From SVFI01 sp045643145 (GTDB lineage: Bacteria; Bacillota; Clostridia; Lachnospirales; Lachnospiraceae), in NCBI GenBank assembly GCA_045643145.1, contig JAZUKG010000073.1, forward strand, positions 1 through 24,993: a stretch of DNA of 24,993 nt, read 5' to 3'. Below the pieces are notes generated by a model that saw only the letters and a list, made by a program, of their open reading frames with translations, was not told the origin of the DNA and ran no database searches. Both the position numbers and the translations under genes were made by a program. Below, one piece after another: positions 7,189 to 15,404 of the stretch (position 1 is its first letter; every line of letters starts with the position of its first letter).

Positions 7189-8457
7189 ATGAAAAAGACA
7201 TTTGTGAATAAAGAAATGATTCAGGATATTACAAAAACATATCCAACACCATTTCATATCTATGATGAAAAGGGAATTCGTGAAAATGCAAAGGCTGTAA
7301 AAGAAGCATTTGCATGGAATCCGGGATACAAGGAATTCTTTGCTGTAAAGGCAAATCCAAATCCATTCTTGATTGATATTTTAAGAGAATACGGATGCGG
7401 TACAGATTGTTCTTCTATGACAGAACTTATGCTTTCTGAAGCAATGGGTGTAAAGGGAGAAGATATCATGTTTTCTTCTAATGATACTCCTGCAGAAGAA
7501 TTTGCATATGCTGCAAAAATCGGCGCAACCATCAATTTGGATGATTTTACACATATTGAGTTTTTAGAAAAGACAATCGGTAAATTGCCGGAAACTCTGT
7601 CATGCAGATACAATCCGGGTGGAGTATTTACCATGAGTAACGGAATCATGGACAATCCTGGTGATGCAAAATATGGATTGACTACCGAGCAGATGTATGA
7701 AGCCTTCAAAATCATGAAGGAAAAAGGTGTTAAGAATTTTGGTATTCATGCATTCCTTGCCAGCAATACTGTAACCAATGAGTATTATCCAAAGCTTGCT
7801 AAAGAGCTTTTCGAGCTTGCTGTAGATTTACAGGAAAAGACAGGAGCACATATTAAGTTTATTAACTTATCAGGTGGTGGAGGTATTCCTTATACACCGG
7901 ATCAGACACCAAATGATATTCGTGCAATCGGTGAGGGCGTACATCAGGTATATGATGAAGTTCTCGTAAAAGCAGGAATGGGCGATGTGGCTATTTATAC
8001 AGAAATGGGCCGTTTCATGATGGGACCTTATGGTGCACTTGTTACCACAGCAATTCATGAAAAACATACTCATAAAGAATATATTGGTGTAGATGCCTGT
8101 GCAGTTAACCTTATGAGACCTGCTATGTATGGTGCTTATCATCATATTACAGTACTCGGAAAAGAAGATGCTGAGTGCACAAATACTTATGATGTTACAG
8201 GTTCTCTGTGTGAAAATAATGATAAGTTTGCAGTCGATCGTAAGCTTCCAAGCATTGATATGGGTGATTACATCGTGATTCATGATACAGGTGCTCACGG
8301 ATATGCAATGGGATATAACTACAATGGTAAATTGAAATCTGCAGAGCTTTTATTAAAGGAAGACGGCAGTGTTCAGCTTATCAGACGTGCAGAAACACCA
8401 AAGGATTATTTTGCTACCTTGGATGGTTTTGATGTATTCAAAAAAATGAATTTCTAA
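7189..8457 (+). CDS. lysA: Diaminopimelate decarboxylase
   Basis: LysA is a fold-type III PLP enzyme that converts meso-diaminopimelate to L-lysine and CO2. The 422-residue protein shows the PLP-lysine motif FFAVKANPNPF with K54, the phosphate-binding Gly-rich loop LSGGGGIPY, and EMGRFMMGPYG and GAHGYAMGYNYNG near the C-terminal barrel/dimer active site. I chose ATG 7189, six bases after a strong AAGGAG (7177-7182). The longer frame open from 7132 would overlap ddh and has no conserved residues. A terminator follows at 8482. The product of ddh is the substrate of this enzyme. Confidence 0.95.
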   Translation: MKKTFVNKEMIQDITKTYPTPFHIYDEKGIRENAKAVKEAFAWNPGYKEFFAVKANPNPFLIDILREYGCGTDCSSMTELMLSEAMGVKGEDIMFSSNDTPAEEFAYAAKIGATINLDDFTHIEFLEKTIGKLPETLSCRYNPGGVFTMSNGIMDNPGDAKYGLTTEQMYEAFKIMKEKGVKNFGIHAFLASNTVTNEYYPKLAKELFELAVDLQEKTGAHIKFINLSGGGGIPYTPDQTPNDIRAIGEGVHQVYDEVLVKAGMGDVAIYTEMGRFMMGPYGALVTTAIHEKHTHKEYIGVDACAVNLMRPAMYGAYHHITVLGKEDAECTNTYDVTGSLCENNDKFAVDRKLPSIDMGDYIVIHDTGAHGYAMGYNYNGKLKSAELLLKEDGSVQLIRRAETPKDYFATLDGFDVFKKMNF

Positions 8458-8469
8458 TAGTATAAATTA

Positions 8470-8478
8470 TGATATAAT
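8470..8478 (+). promoter_or_regulatory. Extended -10 promoter overlapping the lysA terminator
   Basis: TGATATAAT is a full extended -10 element lying between the lysA stop and the terminator hairpin. No clear -35 is seen. Expected initiation is near 8485, inside the left arm of the hairpin, so a transcript starting here would lack part of that arm and could run into the HD-GYP gene. Confidence 0.5.
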
Positions 8479-8481
8479 GTA

Positions 8482-8509
8482 AAAAGCGGATGAGTGCATC
8501 CGCTTTTTT
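8482..8509 (+). terminator. Terminator after lysA
   Basis: Stem AAAAGCGGATG / CATCCGCTTTT with loop AGTG, followed by more T. A strong 11-bp intrinsic terminator. Confidence 0.9.
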
Positions 8510-8552
8510 CTTACTGATGAAAGTATCCCTGAGGTAATCAAAGGAGAATTGT

Positions 8553-10250
8553 ATGATTGAATATAAACAGATTAGTTTAGCGTTGGAAATGTTTTCGATG
8601 TGTGTCAGCGCATTTATTATGATGTATTTGTTCTGGGACAGAAAGAATCGAACCAGAACCAGCAGATGGTTCGGTATTATGACAGTTTCCAATATGTTAA
8701 TGATTATAGGTGACCTTTTAGACCTGTTTTTGGGAGGTACCAGTGGAATTCGAGCCTTTTATTTTGTATATTTAGGTGCGTTTCTTTATTTCTCGGCCTC
8801 CAGTGTTATGGCAATGGGCTTTTGGGGCTATCTGAATGCGTTGGCAGAAGAAAAAGAAAAGAAATCAAAACTGATTTATATGCCGGGGATTCTGTGTGTA
8901 GTATATGAATCGATTGTCTTGATTATCAATATTTTCTCCGGATTTGCTTTCTATGTCAGTGAACAAAATCTATATATGCGAGGACCGCTGTTTATACTGT
9001 TAAATGCACCGACACTTATCTACTTAGGTGCAATTGGACTTTTGTTTTTGCATCATAAAAGGTTTTCTGTCAGAGAAGGGATCGTATTCTTTCTCTTTAT
9101 TATGGTTCCGACAATTGCAAGCATCGTTCGATATTTGCATCCGGAAATCGCATTTTACAATGCATTTTTCTCTTTGGGATTAGTTTTTGTCATGCTGTTT
9201 ATTCAGGCAGAAGAAAAGGTTCATTTAAAGCAGTCGGAAAATGAACTGATTTTGCTGAAAAATGAAAAACTGGAACAAAGTAATGACCTTATGGATTATT
9301 TGATTACTCAGCTGACACTTGGCTGGAGTAAATCTGCAGAGATGCTGGATGCATACGGACCGGGGCATAGCGTCAGAGTAGCCAATATATCTAAGGAAAT
9401 TGCTTTTCATTTGGGTTTTGATGAAGCAAAGCAGGTTGAAACCTATTACGCAGCCCTTTTGCATGATATCGGCAATAACCGTGTTCCTGAGGCAGTGCGT
9501 TATAAAGTAGGTAAGTATACATCTGATGAGTTGGAAACTATGAAAATGCATACTGTTGCCGGATACCATATGCTGAAAGGGATTTCAGAAATGCCGGAGC
9601 TTTCTTATGCAGCCAGATGGCATCATGAAAAATATGACGGAAGCGGTTATCCAAACGGACTTCGAGGAGAAGAAATACCGCTCGTTGCCAGAATTGTTGC
9701 TGTGGCAGATGCTTATGATGCGATGACAACAGTACGTAGCTATCGTAAAATTTTTCCACAGGATTTGGTAAAAGAACAATTAGAAGCCGGAATGGGTATT
9801 CAGTTTGATCCAAAGATTGCCAAAATCATGATTGATATCATGAACGAAGATATTGATTATGAAATGAGTCAAGTGAAGGGACCAAAACGTAGTCATGTTC
9901 TGATCGTAGATGATGACCCGTTTGTACATCGTTTTATTTCCATGGGAATGAAAGAGGAAAATTATGTGATTTCTTCGGCGTATAACGGAGGTCAGGCAAT
10001 GGAAATGCTAAAGCAGGATCCGTATGATATTTGCCTGTTGGATATTCAAATGCCGGATATTAACGGATATCAGGTACTTGATTACATTCGTGAGAACAGC
10101 AGACGTACCAAGGTTATCTTTCTGACAGGTGAAAAATCGAGAGACGTTGTTCGTCAGCTGACAGAAGAAGGCGTGAATGATTATTTGATTAAGCCGATTC
10201 GAATGACTCAGTTATTAGAGTGCATTCACGGAGTAATAAACAGTAAATAA
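8553..10250 (+). CDS. Membrane HD-GYP cyclic-di-GMP phosphodiesterase with C-terminal receiver
   Basis: The 565-residue protein has about seven N-terminal membrane helices (roughly residues 7-217), a short coiled-coil-like linker (220-260), an HD-GYP domain (about 262-430) and a response-regulator receiver (about 448-565). HD-GYP enzymes hydrolyse cyclic-di-GMP. Here the metal-binding HD is H304-D305 (LLHDIGN), the signature is intact at G365-Y366-P367 (GSGYPNGL), and ARIVAVADAYDAMTT follows. The receiver has D453-D455 (IVDDDP), phospho-acceptor D497 (LLDIQMP) and a C-terminal IKP lysine, so it looks competent. A receiver after the output domain is the reverse of the usual order. The N-terminal helices suggest an unknown sensed signal. 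An AAAGGAG box precedes ATG 8553, and a hybrid kinase gene follows 35 bp on. Confidence 0.9.
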   Translation: MIEYKQISLALEMFSMCVSAFIMMYLFWDRKNRTRTSRWFGIMTVSNMLMIIGDLLDLFLGGTSGIRAFYFVYLGAFLYFSASSVMAMGFWGYLNALAEEKEKKSKLIYMPGILCVVYESIVLIINIFSGFAFYVSEQNLYMRGPLFILLNAPTLIYLGAIGLLFLHHKRFSVREGIVFFLFIMVPTIASIVRYLHPEIAFYNAFFSLGLVFVMLFIQAEEKVHLKQSENELILLKNEKLEQSNDLMDYLITQLTLGWSKSAEMLDAYGPGHSVRVANISKEIAFHLGFDEAKQVETYYAALLHDIGNNRVPEAVRYKVGKYTSDELETMKMHTVAGYHMLKGISEMPELSYAARWHHEKYDGSGYPNGLRGEEIPLVARIVAVADAYDAMTTVRSYRKIFPQDLVKEQLEAGMGIQFDPKIAKIMIDIMNEDIDYEMSQVKGPKRSHVLIVDDDPFVHRFISMGMKEENYVISSAYNGGQAMEMLKQDPYDICLLDIQMPDINGYQVLDYIRENSRRTKVIFLTGEKSRDVVRQLTEEGVNDYLIKPIRMTQLLECIHGVINSK

Positions 10251-10274
10251 GGTTTATTCGCTGGGATGAACCTT
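10249..10274 (+). other. Hairpin directly before the kinase RBS
   Basis: AAGGTTTATTC and GGATGAACCTT can pair over 11 positions (two G-U) around a GCTG loop. The hairpin abuts the AAGGAGG box (10275-10281) of the hybrid kinase gene, starting at the stop codon of the HD-GYP gene. It could tune translation or mRNA stability, but no T run follows, so it is not a standard terminator. Confidence 0.4.
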
Positions 10275-10285
10275 AAGGAGGCTAT

Positions 10286-12754
10286 ATGCTGGGAAAGAAA
10301 AGATTAGAAGCCGTAGGCATTCTGTTTTTTTATTTAATCTTAACATTGCATCTGACAATCCAAAGCTATTTGTTTCATTGGAGTGATGGTCACAGACTGT
10401 TTATGTGGGTGTTGTTTATCCTCTTGACGGGGGTTACCTTACTCAAGTCTGTATCTGTAAAGGCTCAGTCCTATATGACAATTACCTTTGCTTTGATTAT
10501 CTTGATCATATACTGTCATTACAGTTCTGACTTTGGATCAACCGTAGTATATATGGTAGGGTGTTCCATTATCATTTCTGTATATCAGAACAGAAAACTG
10601 GAGCTATATCAGGCCTTTCTGTCTCTTTTGATGATTTTATATTTCATCTTTGTCAAAAAAGGCGTTAATTTCGATAATATGACTTCTACCATGAAGTTTG
10701 TGGGTGAATGTTTTGTTTTATTAGGTGCGGCTTTTTATTTACATTACATTATTTGGAGACAGGATAAGATTGAGGAAAACCTGGTACGAATTGCAGCCAA
10801 GGCTAGAGATGCAGAACAGTCAAAATCAGAATTTATTGCTAATATGAGTCATGAAATTCGTACTCCTATGAATGCGATTATCGGTATGTGTGAATTGATC
10901 CAAAGAGAGGGCGATTTAAGCAAGCTGGTTCGAGATTACTGTACCAATATTCAGAATTCGGGACGAAGTCTGCTTTCTATCATCAACGATATTTTGGACT
11001 TTTCTAAAATTGATTCCGGTAAAATGGAAATCGTAGAAGAGGAATTTGATTTCTCAACTACATTGAATGATGTAGTAAATACGACAATTACCAGAATGGG
11101 TGATAAAAATCTGGAACTGATTGTTCATATGGATCCGGATATTCCCAAGGGACTCATTGGAGATGAACTTCGAATCAGACAGATTATTACCAATATTATG
11201 ACCAATGCGGTCAAATATACGAATAAGGGATATATCGTTTTGCGTGTATTCAAGATTCGTAGAGACTATGGTATCAATCTGGTAGTCAGTGTCAAGGATA
11301 GCGGTATCGGTATTGCCAGAGAAAATATCAATAAGCTGTTTACCAGTTTCCAGCAGGTAGATACCAAGAAAAACAGAGCAGTAGAAGGTACCGGTCTGGG
11401 TCTGGCAATTACCAAGATGTTATTGACCATGATGGGCGGTTTTATTCATGTGGAAAGCGAATATGGAAAAGGGTCTACTTTTACGGTATCGATTCCTTTG
11501 AGGGTTTCCAATAAAACACCGATTATTCAGGTGAATGATGCAGATAATATCCGAGTCGGAGTATATATTGATGAAGAAGGCGTTTCTCCGGAGGTATTAA
11601 AAGAGGCATTGCCGTATGAAATCGGATTGGGACGTGATATCGGTATTAATTATCGTTTATTCCGCGATTTTGAGCATTTGGAAAATGCATATACCGATGA
11701 TTTGACACACTTGGTAGTTGGTGCAAAAGAATATGAAGCCAATAAGGAGTATTTTGAACGATTCGGTCAAAAAGTAAAATTGGTTATTTTAAGAAAACAA
11801 AATGACGAAAGTCTTCAGGACCGCCGAATGATGTTTTTGCCTTATCCGTTATATGCATTGTCATTAACAAAGGTATTGAATTCAGACGGTAATGCATTAA
11901 CCGTTACAAAGGGCAAGGAATCTGTAGCCAGCTTTACAGCTCCATCTGCCAGAATTTTGATTGTAGACGACAATATGGTCAATCTGCAAGTGGCCGTTGG
12001 TCTGTTAAAACCATATAATATGCAGCTGTTTACAGCACAAAGCGGTTTGGACGCAATCGGAATGCTGGCATCCAAGGAAATTGATCTCGTATTTATGGAC
12101 CATATGATGCCTGGTATGGACGGTGTTGAGGTTACCAAGCAGCTTCGTGAACGAAAAGAGCAGTATTACAAGGAACTTCCGATTATTGCACTTACAGCCA
12201 ATGCGGTCGGCGGAGCGCGAGAAATGTTTTTGGAAAATGGCTTCCAGGGCTTTATTGCAAAGCCGATTGAACTCGCTGCAATGGATAGAGTACTCAGACA
12301 ATTCCTTCCGGATGAGTGCAAGATTGAGATTGTGAAAAATGTCGATGAAGAACAGGCTGAAAACCTGGGCATGGCCGCAAATCTAAACACATCACCAAAG
12401 ATTGACGGTGTGATGGATTTAACACTGGGGCTGTCATTTACCGGGGATAACATTGAGAATTATCTAGATATTGTTGATATTTATGCACAAAGCGGCAGAG
12501 CAAAGCTTACCGTATTAAACAGATTAAAAGAAGCACAGGACTGGAAGGGATATACCATAGAAGTTCATGCGATTAAGAGTTCTTCTTTGTCTGTCGGAGC
12601 TCAAAAATTGTCATTATTTGCAAAACTCTTAGAAGAAAGAGGCAAAGCGGGCGATGTGGATGTATTGGAAGTATCGCATAAGGAACTGGTAAAGGAATAT
12701 ACAGCGGTGATTGAGGCCTGTGAGGAATTGTGTCAGTTAAATCAGGAGAGATAA
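10286..12754 (+). CDS. Hybrid sensor histidine kinase with receiver and HPt domains
   Basis: The 822-residue membrane kinase has five or six N-terminal helices (about 10-155) and no obvious sensor domain. A HisKA domain follows with phospho-acceptor H189 (FIANMSHEIRTPMN), then a HATPase domain (N box ITNIMTNAVKYT, G1 DSGIGI near 338-343, G2 GTGLGLAI near 367-374). Residues 420-540 form a receiver-like segment without a phosphorylation site. A true receiver (556-675) has D561-D562 and D605 (FMDHMMPG). An HPt domain (about 725-822) carries H761 (EVHAIKSSS). This gives a full His-Asp-His relay in one chain, as in BarA-type kinases. No separate DNA-binding regulator is adjacent; the receiver of the HD-GYP protein just upstream is the nearest possible acceptor. 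DegV follows six bases after the stop. Start choice rests on AAGGAGG at 10275-10281. Confidence 0.93.
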   Translation: MLGKKRLEAVGILFFYLILTLHLTIQSYLFHWSDGHRLFMWVLFILLTGVTLLKSVSVKAQSYMTITFALIILIIYCHYSSDFGSTVVYMVGCSIIISVYQNRKLELYQAFLSLLMILYFIFVKKGVNFDNMTSTMKFVGECFVLLGAAFYLHYIIWRQDKIEENLVRIAAKARDAEQSKSEFIANMSHEIRTPMNAIIGMCELIQREGDLSKLVRDYCTNIQNSGRSLLSIINDILDFSKIDSGKMEIVEEEFDFSTTLNDVVNTTITRMGDKNLELIVHMDPDIPKGLIGDELRIRQIITNIMTNAVKYTNKGYIVLRVFKIRRDYGINLVVSVKDSGIGIARENINKLFTSFQQVDTKKNRAVEGTGLGLAITKMLLTMMGGFIHVESEYGKGSTFTVSIPLRVSNKTPIIQVNDADNIRVGVYIDEEGVSPEVLKEALPYEIGLGRDIGINYRLFRDFEHLENAYTDDLTHLVVGAKEYEANKEYFERFGQKVKLVILRKQNDESLQDRRMMFLPYPLYALSLTKVLNSDGNALTVTKGKESVASFTAPSARILIVDDNMVNLQVAVGLLKPYNMQLFTAQSGLDAIGMLASKEIDLVFMDHMMPGMDGVEVTKQLRERKEQYYKELPIIALTANAVGGAREMFLENGFQGFIAKPIELAAMDRVLRQFLPDECKIEIVKNVDEEQAENLGMAANLNTSPKIDGVMDLTLGLSFTGDNIENYLDIVDIYAQSGRAKLTVLNRLKEAQDWKGYTIEVHAIKSSSLSVGAQKLSLFAKLLEERGKAGDVDVLEVSHKELVKEYTAVIEACEELCQLNQER

Positions 12755-12760
12755 AAGGGT

Positions 12761-13633
12761 ATGGGTTATAAAATTGGAATAACAACCGAATGTGTCAGTG
12801 ACCTGCCGGCTAGTATTTTAGAAGAATTGAATATTAAAGTAATCAATTTTGACATTGTTACGGATTCGGGTGAATTCAGAGACAGTATTGAGATTAGTGC
12901 AGAAAATGTTTTTTCTTATATGAAAACAGAGAAAAAGAAGCCGGAAACAAAGGTTCCTTCTGCAAATCAGTACAAGACTTTTTTTACAGAAGCACTCAAG
13001 GATTATGATGAAATTATACATATTTCAGTCAGTGAAGAGATTAGTACTGCTAAGCAGTCGGCGCTCCAGGCCAGAGCTAAAATGGGAAGAGACGGAAACA
13101 GAATCCATGTTTTTGATTCAAGACATACTTCATCCGGCATGGGACTTTTGGTCTATGAAGCCTGCAGACTCCGAAATGAGGGAAAAAATGTAAAGGAACT
13201 GATTTCGGAGCTTAATCGCAGAAGAGAACTGATTTCAACATCCTTTATAACAATGGGTTATGAACATTTTCTCGGGACCGGAAGAATCAGACAGCTTTTG
13301 TATTATTTCTTTAAAATATTCCGTTTTCAGGTAATTTTGGCGGTAAGAAATGGTAATTATACTATAAAAAATGTTTTTGTAGGTAACTATGAAAGAGCTT
13401 GTATGGAGTATGTAAGGTCGGAACTTAAGCATATGGAAACAAAAGATAACCGAATTGCGATTATCACGCAGGCAGGATGTAATTTTAAGAATATGGAAGC
13501 AATTGAGAATCTGATTATAAAGAGCAGAGCTTTCAATCGTGTATATAAAGTAGAAGCTTCTGCAACTGTTTCCTGCAATTGTGGCCCGAATACGTTTGGT
13601 CTGATGTATATGTTGAAGGATCAGGGAAAATAG
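12761..13633 (+). CDS. DegV family fatty-acid-binding protein
   Basis: The 290-residue soluble protein has the two-domain DegV fold. DegV/FakB proteins are known to bind a fatty acid and, in the FakA-FakB system, present it for phosphorylation. Visible landmarks are the N-terminal ITTECVSDLP (7-16, in place of the common TDSTADL), the lipid-head loop ISVSEEISTAKQSA, VFDSRHTSSGMGLLV, and the C-terminal GPNTFGLMY. It starts six bases after the kinase stop, so it is very likely co-transcribed. No fatty acid kinase gene is nearby, which makes the exact role open. The RBS is poor, and translation may depend on coupling to the kinase gene. Confidence 0.9.
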   Translation: MGYKIGITTECVSDLPASILEELNIKVINFDIVTDSGEFRDSIEISAENVFSYMKTEKKKPETKVPSANQYKTFFTEALKDYDEIIHISVSEEISTAKQSALQARAKMGRDGNRIHVFDSRHTSSGMGLLVYEACRLRNEGKNVKELISELNRRRELISTSFITMGYEHFLGTGRIRQLLYYFFKIFRFQVILAVRNGNYTIKNVFVGNYERACMEYVRSELKHMETKDNRIAIITQAGCNFKNMEAIENLIIKSRAFNRVYKVEASATVSCNCGPNTFGLMYMLKDQGK

Positions 13634-13636
13634 TAC

Positions 13637-13668
13637 TTGAAATAATATATAAGCTATGGTAATATAAT
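13637..13668 (+). promoter_or_regulatory. Probable promoter of tRNA-Leu
   Basis: TTGAAA (13637-13642) and a perfect TATAAT (13663-13668) lie just after the degV stop. The spacer is 20 bp, longer than ideal. Initiation about seven bases on would give a short leader before the tRNA at 13683. Confidence 0.5.
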
Positions 13669-13682
13669 TCTCGGTCGTAGAA

Positions 13683-13765
13683 GCCGGCATGTCGGAATGG
13701 CAGACGAGGCAGACTCAAAATCTGTTGTGGGCAACCACGTGTGGGTTCAAGTCCCACTGCCGGCA
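13683..13765 (+). tRNA. tRNA-Leu (anticodon CAA)
   Basis: An 83-nt class II tRNA. The acceptor GCCGGCA pairs with TGCCGGC, followed by discriminator A. Anticodon stem CAGA/TCTG encloses loop CTCAAAA, giving anticodon CAA, which reads UUG. The long variable arm GTGG-GCAA-CCAC is typical of Leu, and the T arm is GTGGG-TTCAAGT-CCCAC. The 3' CCA is not encoded. Confidence 0.96.
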
Positions 13766-13768
13766 TTC

Positions 13769-13815
13769 AACACAGGAAAGACTCATCCAGAAATGGATGA
13801 GTCTTTTTCTGTGTT
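13769..13815 (+). terminator. Terminator after tRNA-Leu
   Basis: A long hairpin: AAAGACTCATCCA pairs with TGGATGAGTCTTT around a GAAA loop with a T run, wrapped by an outer AACACAG / CTGTGTT stem. The inner hairpin is nearly the same as the one at 15405-15438. Confidence 0.85.
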
Positions 13816-13829
13816 GAAGGGGGCAAGGT

Positions 13830-13874
13830 CTACGCTAACGCTTCGGTCGGTGCTAAGCGGAGGGTAATTCGTAG
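13830..13874 (+). other. Nested dyad in the tRNA-to-13993 gap
   Basis: Within the 227-bp gap between the tRNA and the next gene is a relatively GC-rich patch. Outer arms CTACG / CGTAG (13830-13834, 13870-13874) enclose inner arms CGCTT / AAGCG (13839-13843, 13855-13859). It may be a structured leader or a relic of a dispersed repeat. The rest of the gap holds no gene that I can support. Confidence 0.3.
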
Positions 13875-13992
13875 TATTAGCAAAATAAAGCGTGTTATTA
13901 CGGCTAGATGAAGGTGTTTTTATATATGGCAGTGTGATAGCATAGATTCATAAATGTTGAATGGGAACATGTTTGATTAGGAGATTTGTAAT

Positions 13993-14343
13993 ATGGCTGA
14001 AATGATTATTTATTTGGTAATTTCCTTTTTTGTGTCACTTATTTTTGTGGTTATTGGTGTGAAACAGTATACATCAAAAACGCCGGTGACCATAAACACA
14101 GGATTGACACCACCTCGTGAAGATGAATTGACCAGCGTTTCCGAGTGGAATCACAGACATGGCAGGGATTTTATATTGCTTGGTTGCGGTATATTCATAA
14201 CATTAGTAGCATTTGTTTACTTTCTGGAAAGATATGATAATGTCAACCTGCAATTAGTCCTGTTTCTGGCAGTTGTGTTTGGCGAAATAGCATTGGTGGT
14301 AATAGATCATAATGTGATGATGAACACAATGATAAAAAAGTGA
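13993..14343 (+). CDS. Small membrane protein with three predicted helices
   Basis: The 116-residue protein has predicted membrane helices at about 4-24, 58-79 and 86-105. A cytosolic or external loop carries KTPVTINTGLTPPREDE and then WNHRHG. That layout, with a helix, a short loop naming a Pro-rich segment, an aromatic/His/Gly turn and two more helices, recalls small SdpI/DUF3784-like membrane proteins of Firmicutes, but I cannot assign a function. An AGGAG box at 13979-13983 precedes ATG 13993. It stands alone, with a promoter for the following gene just downstream of its stop. Confidence 0.75.
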   Translation: MAEMIIYLVISFFVSLIFVVIGVKQYTSKTPVTINTGLTPPREDELTSVSEWNHRHGRDFILLGCGIFITLVAFVYFLERYDNVNLQLVLFLAVVFGEIALVVIDHNVMMNTMIKK

Positions 14344-14373
14344 AATGCGAATAAAACAAAAGCAAAAAAAAGA

Positions 14374-14401
14374 TTGAACAATAAGAAAAGTATGATATAC
14401 T
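14374..14401 (+). promoter_or_regulatory. Promoter of the 14444 gene
   Basis: -35 TTGAAC (14374-14379) and -10 TATACT (14396-14401) with a 16-bp spacer lie in the short gap before the 14444 gene. Good match to the sigma-A consensus. Confidence 0.65.
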
Positions 14402-14443
14402 CATACATGTTGTGAAAAAATAACCAAAGAAAAGGGGAAAAAT

Positions 14444-15391
14444 ATGAGTTACAATTATAATGATATGTCAAACAAGTCGTCTCAGAATGACGCAAACGGG
14501 CCTTTGTTTGAGGCGGGTGGATTTGAATCTTTTGGTGATGGACCGGGAATGATGCCACCGGTACAGATGAGTTCAGCTTATGTAAAACCGGAGAGTACCG
14601 GTAAAAAAGTATTAGGGACAATAGTAGGAATTATTGCAGTCGTTCTCGTATTGTTAGGTGCCGCATATATTTATATGAGACCATATCTGGCATTAAATAC
14701 TCTGTCAAAGAAGTCAATGAATGATACCTATACAATGACCGCCAACATGAATCTGAGCGGAGCCGATTTGGGAAGCTTTGACGGAATGACTATTAAAGGT
14801 GTTAAGGGAAAACAGGTATTGTTTATGGATATCAGTTCTTCTGCCGGAGGCCTTATGGCTATTTACAGTGATGTTCAAAATCCGACTGATATGGTCATTG
14901 ACATCAAGCCTTTATTTGAAACACTGGGAAAAAGCCTGGGATCTTATGGGATTTCTTATGATAAAATAGCAAAATCTGATGCGCCGTTAGCATTCTCGGC
15001 AGAGCAGATAGTAGAGATCATGGGATCTAATATCGTGGATGTTGATCAGCTTCAGGGCTACAATCAGGATTTGGAAACAGCTGCTAATTTCAAGGACTTG
15101 ATGAAATACTTCAAATATAAGAGTAATGTAGAAAGTAAGTATAAAGTATTAGGAGATAATGCTTACTATTTTAAGGTGGACTTGGCCAGCATTGATGAGA
15201 ATTATAAAAATGCCAACGTGGATGCATATATGGCTGTTGACAGAAATCAATTTGCTGCTGTTGTAGGTGTAGAAAATATAGTAACAACTATGGTCTATAA
15301 TTATTCCTTTGGTCCGGTTGAGGAGCCGGTTATGCCGGATGTAAGTAATAATGACAAGGTTTTAGAGTATTTAAAAGCGATGTTTAGATAA
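14444..15391 (+). CDS. Membrane-anchored protein of unknown function
   Basis: The 315-residue protein starts with a hydrophilic Asn/Gly/Met-rich stretch (1-50). One membrane helix follows (about 57-80, VLGTIVGIIAVVLVLLGAAYIYM), then a roughly 230-residue domain that should lie outside the cell. That domain is rich in beta-type alternation and mentions no catalytic motif that I know. Its start, NTLSKKSMNDTYTMTANMNLSG, suggests a folded substrate- or lipid-binding layer, but this is only impression. The AAGGGG box fits ATG 14444. Own promoter upstream, strong terminator downstream. Not recognised as a named family. Confidence 0.8.
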   Translation: MSYNYNDMSNKSSQNDANGPLFEAGGFESFGDGPGMMPPVQMSSAYVKPESTGKKVLGTIVGIIAVVLVLLGAAYIYMRPYLALNTLSKKSMNDTYTMTANMNLSGADLGSFDGMTIKGVKGKQVLFMDISSSAGGLMAIYSDVQNPTDMVIDIKPLFETLGKSLGSYGISYDKIAKSDAPLAFSAEQIVEIMGSNIVDVDQLQGYNQDLETAANFKDLMKYFKYKSNVESKYKVLGDNAYYFKVDLASIDENYKNANVDAYMAVDRNQFAAVVGVENIVTTMVYNYSFGPVEEPVMPDVSNNDKVLEYLKAMFR

Positions 15392-15404
15392 TGAAAGAAA
15401 GACT

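Noticed and set aside
13533..13766. Minus-strand open frame beginning MPAVGLEPTRG
   Set aside because: Its start is the reverse complement of tRNA-Leu and the rest is antisense to degV. This is a well-known false ORF type produced by tRNA-Leu genes.
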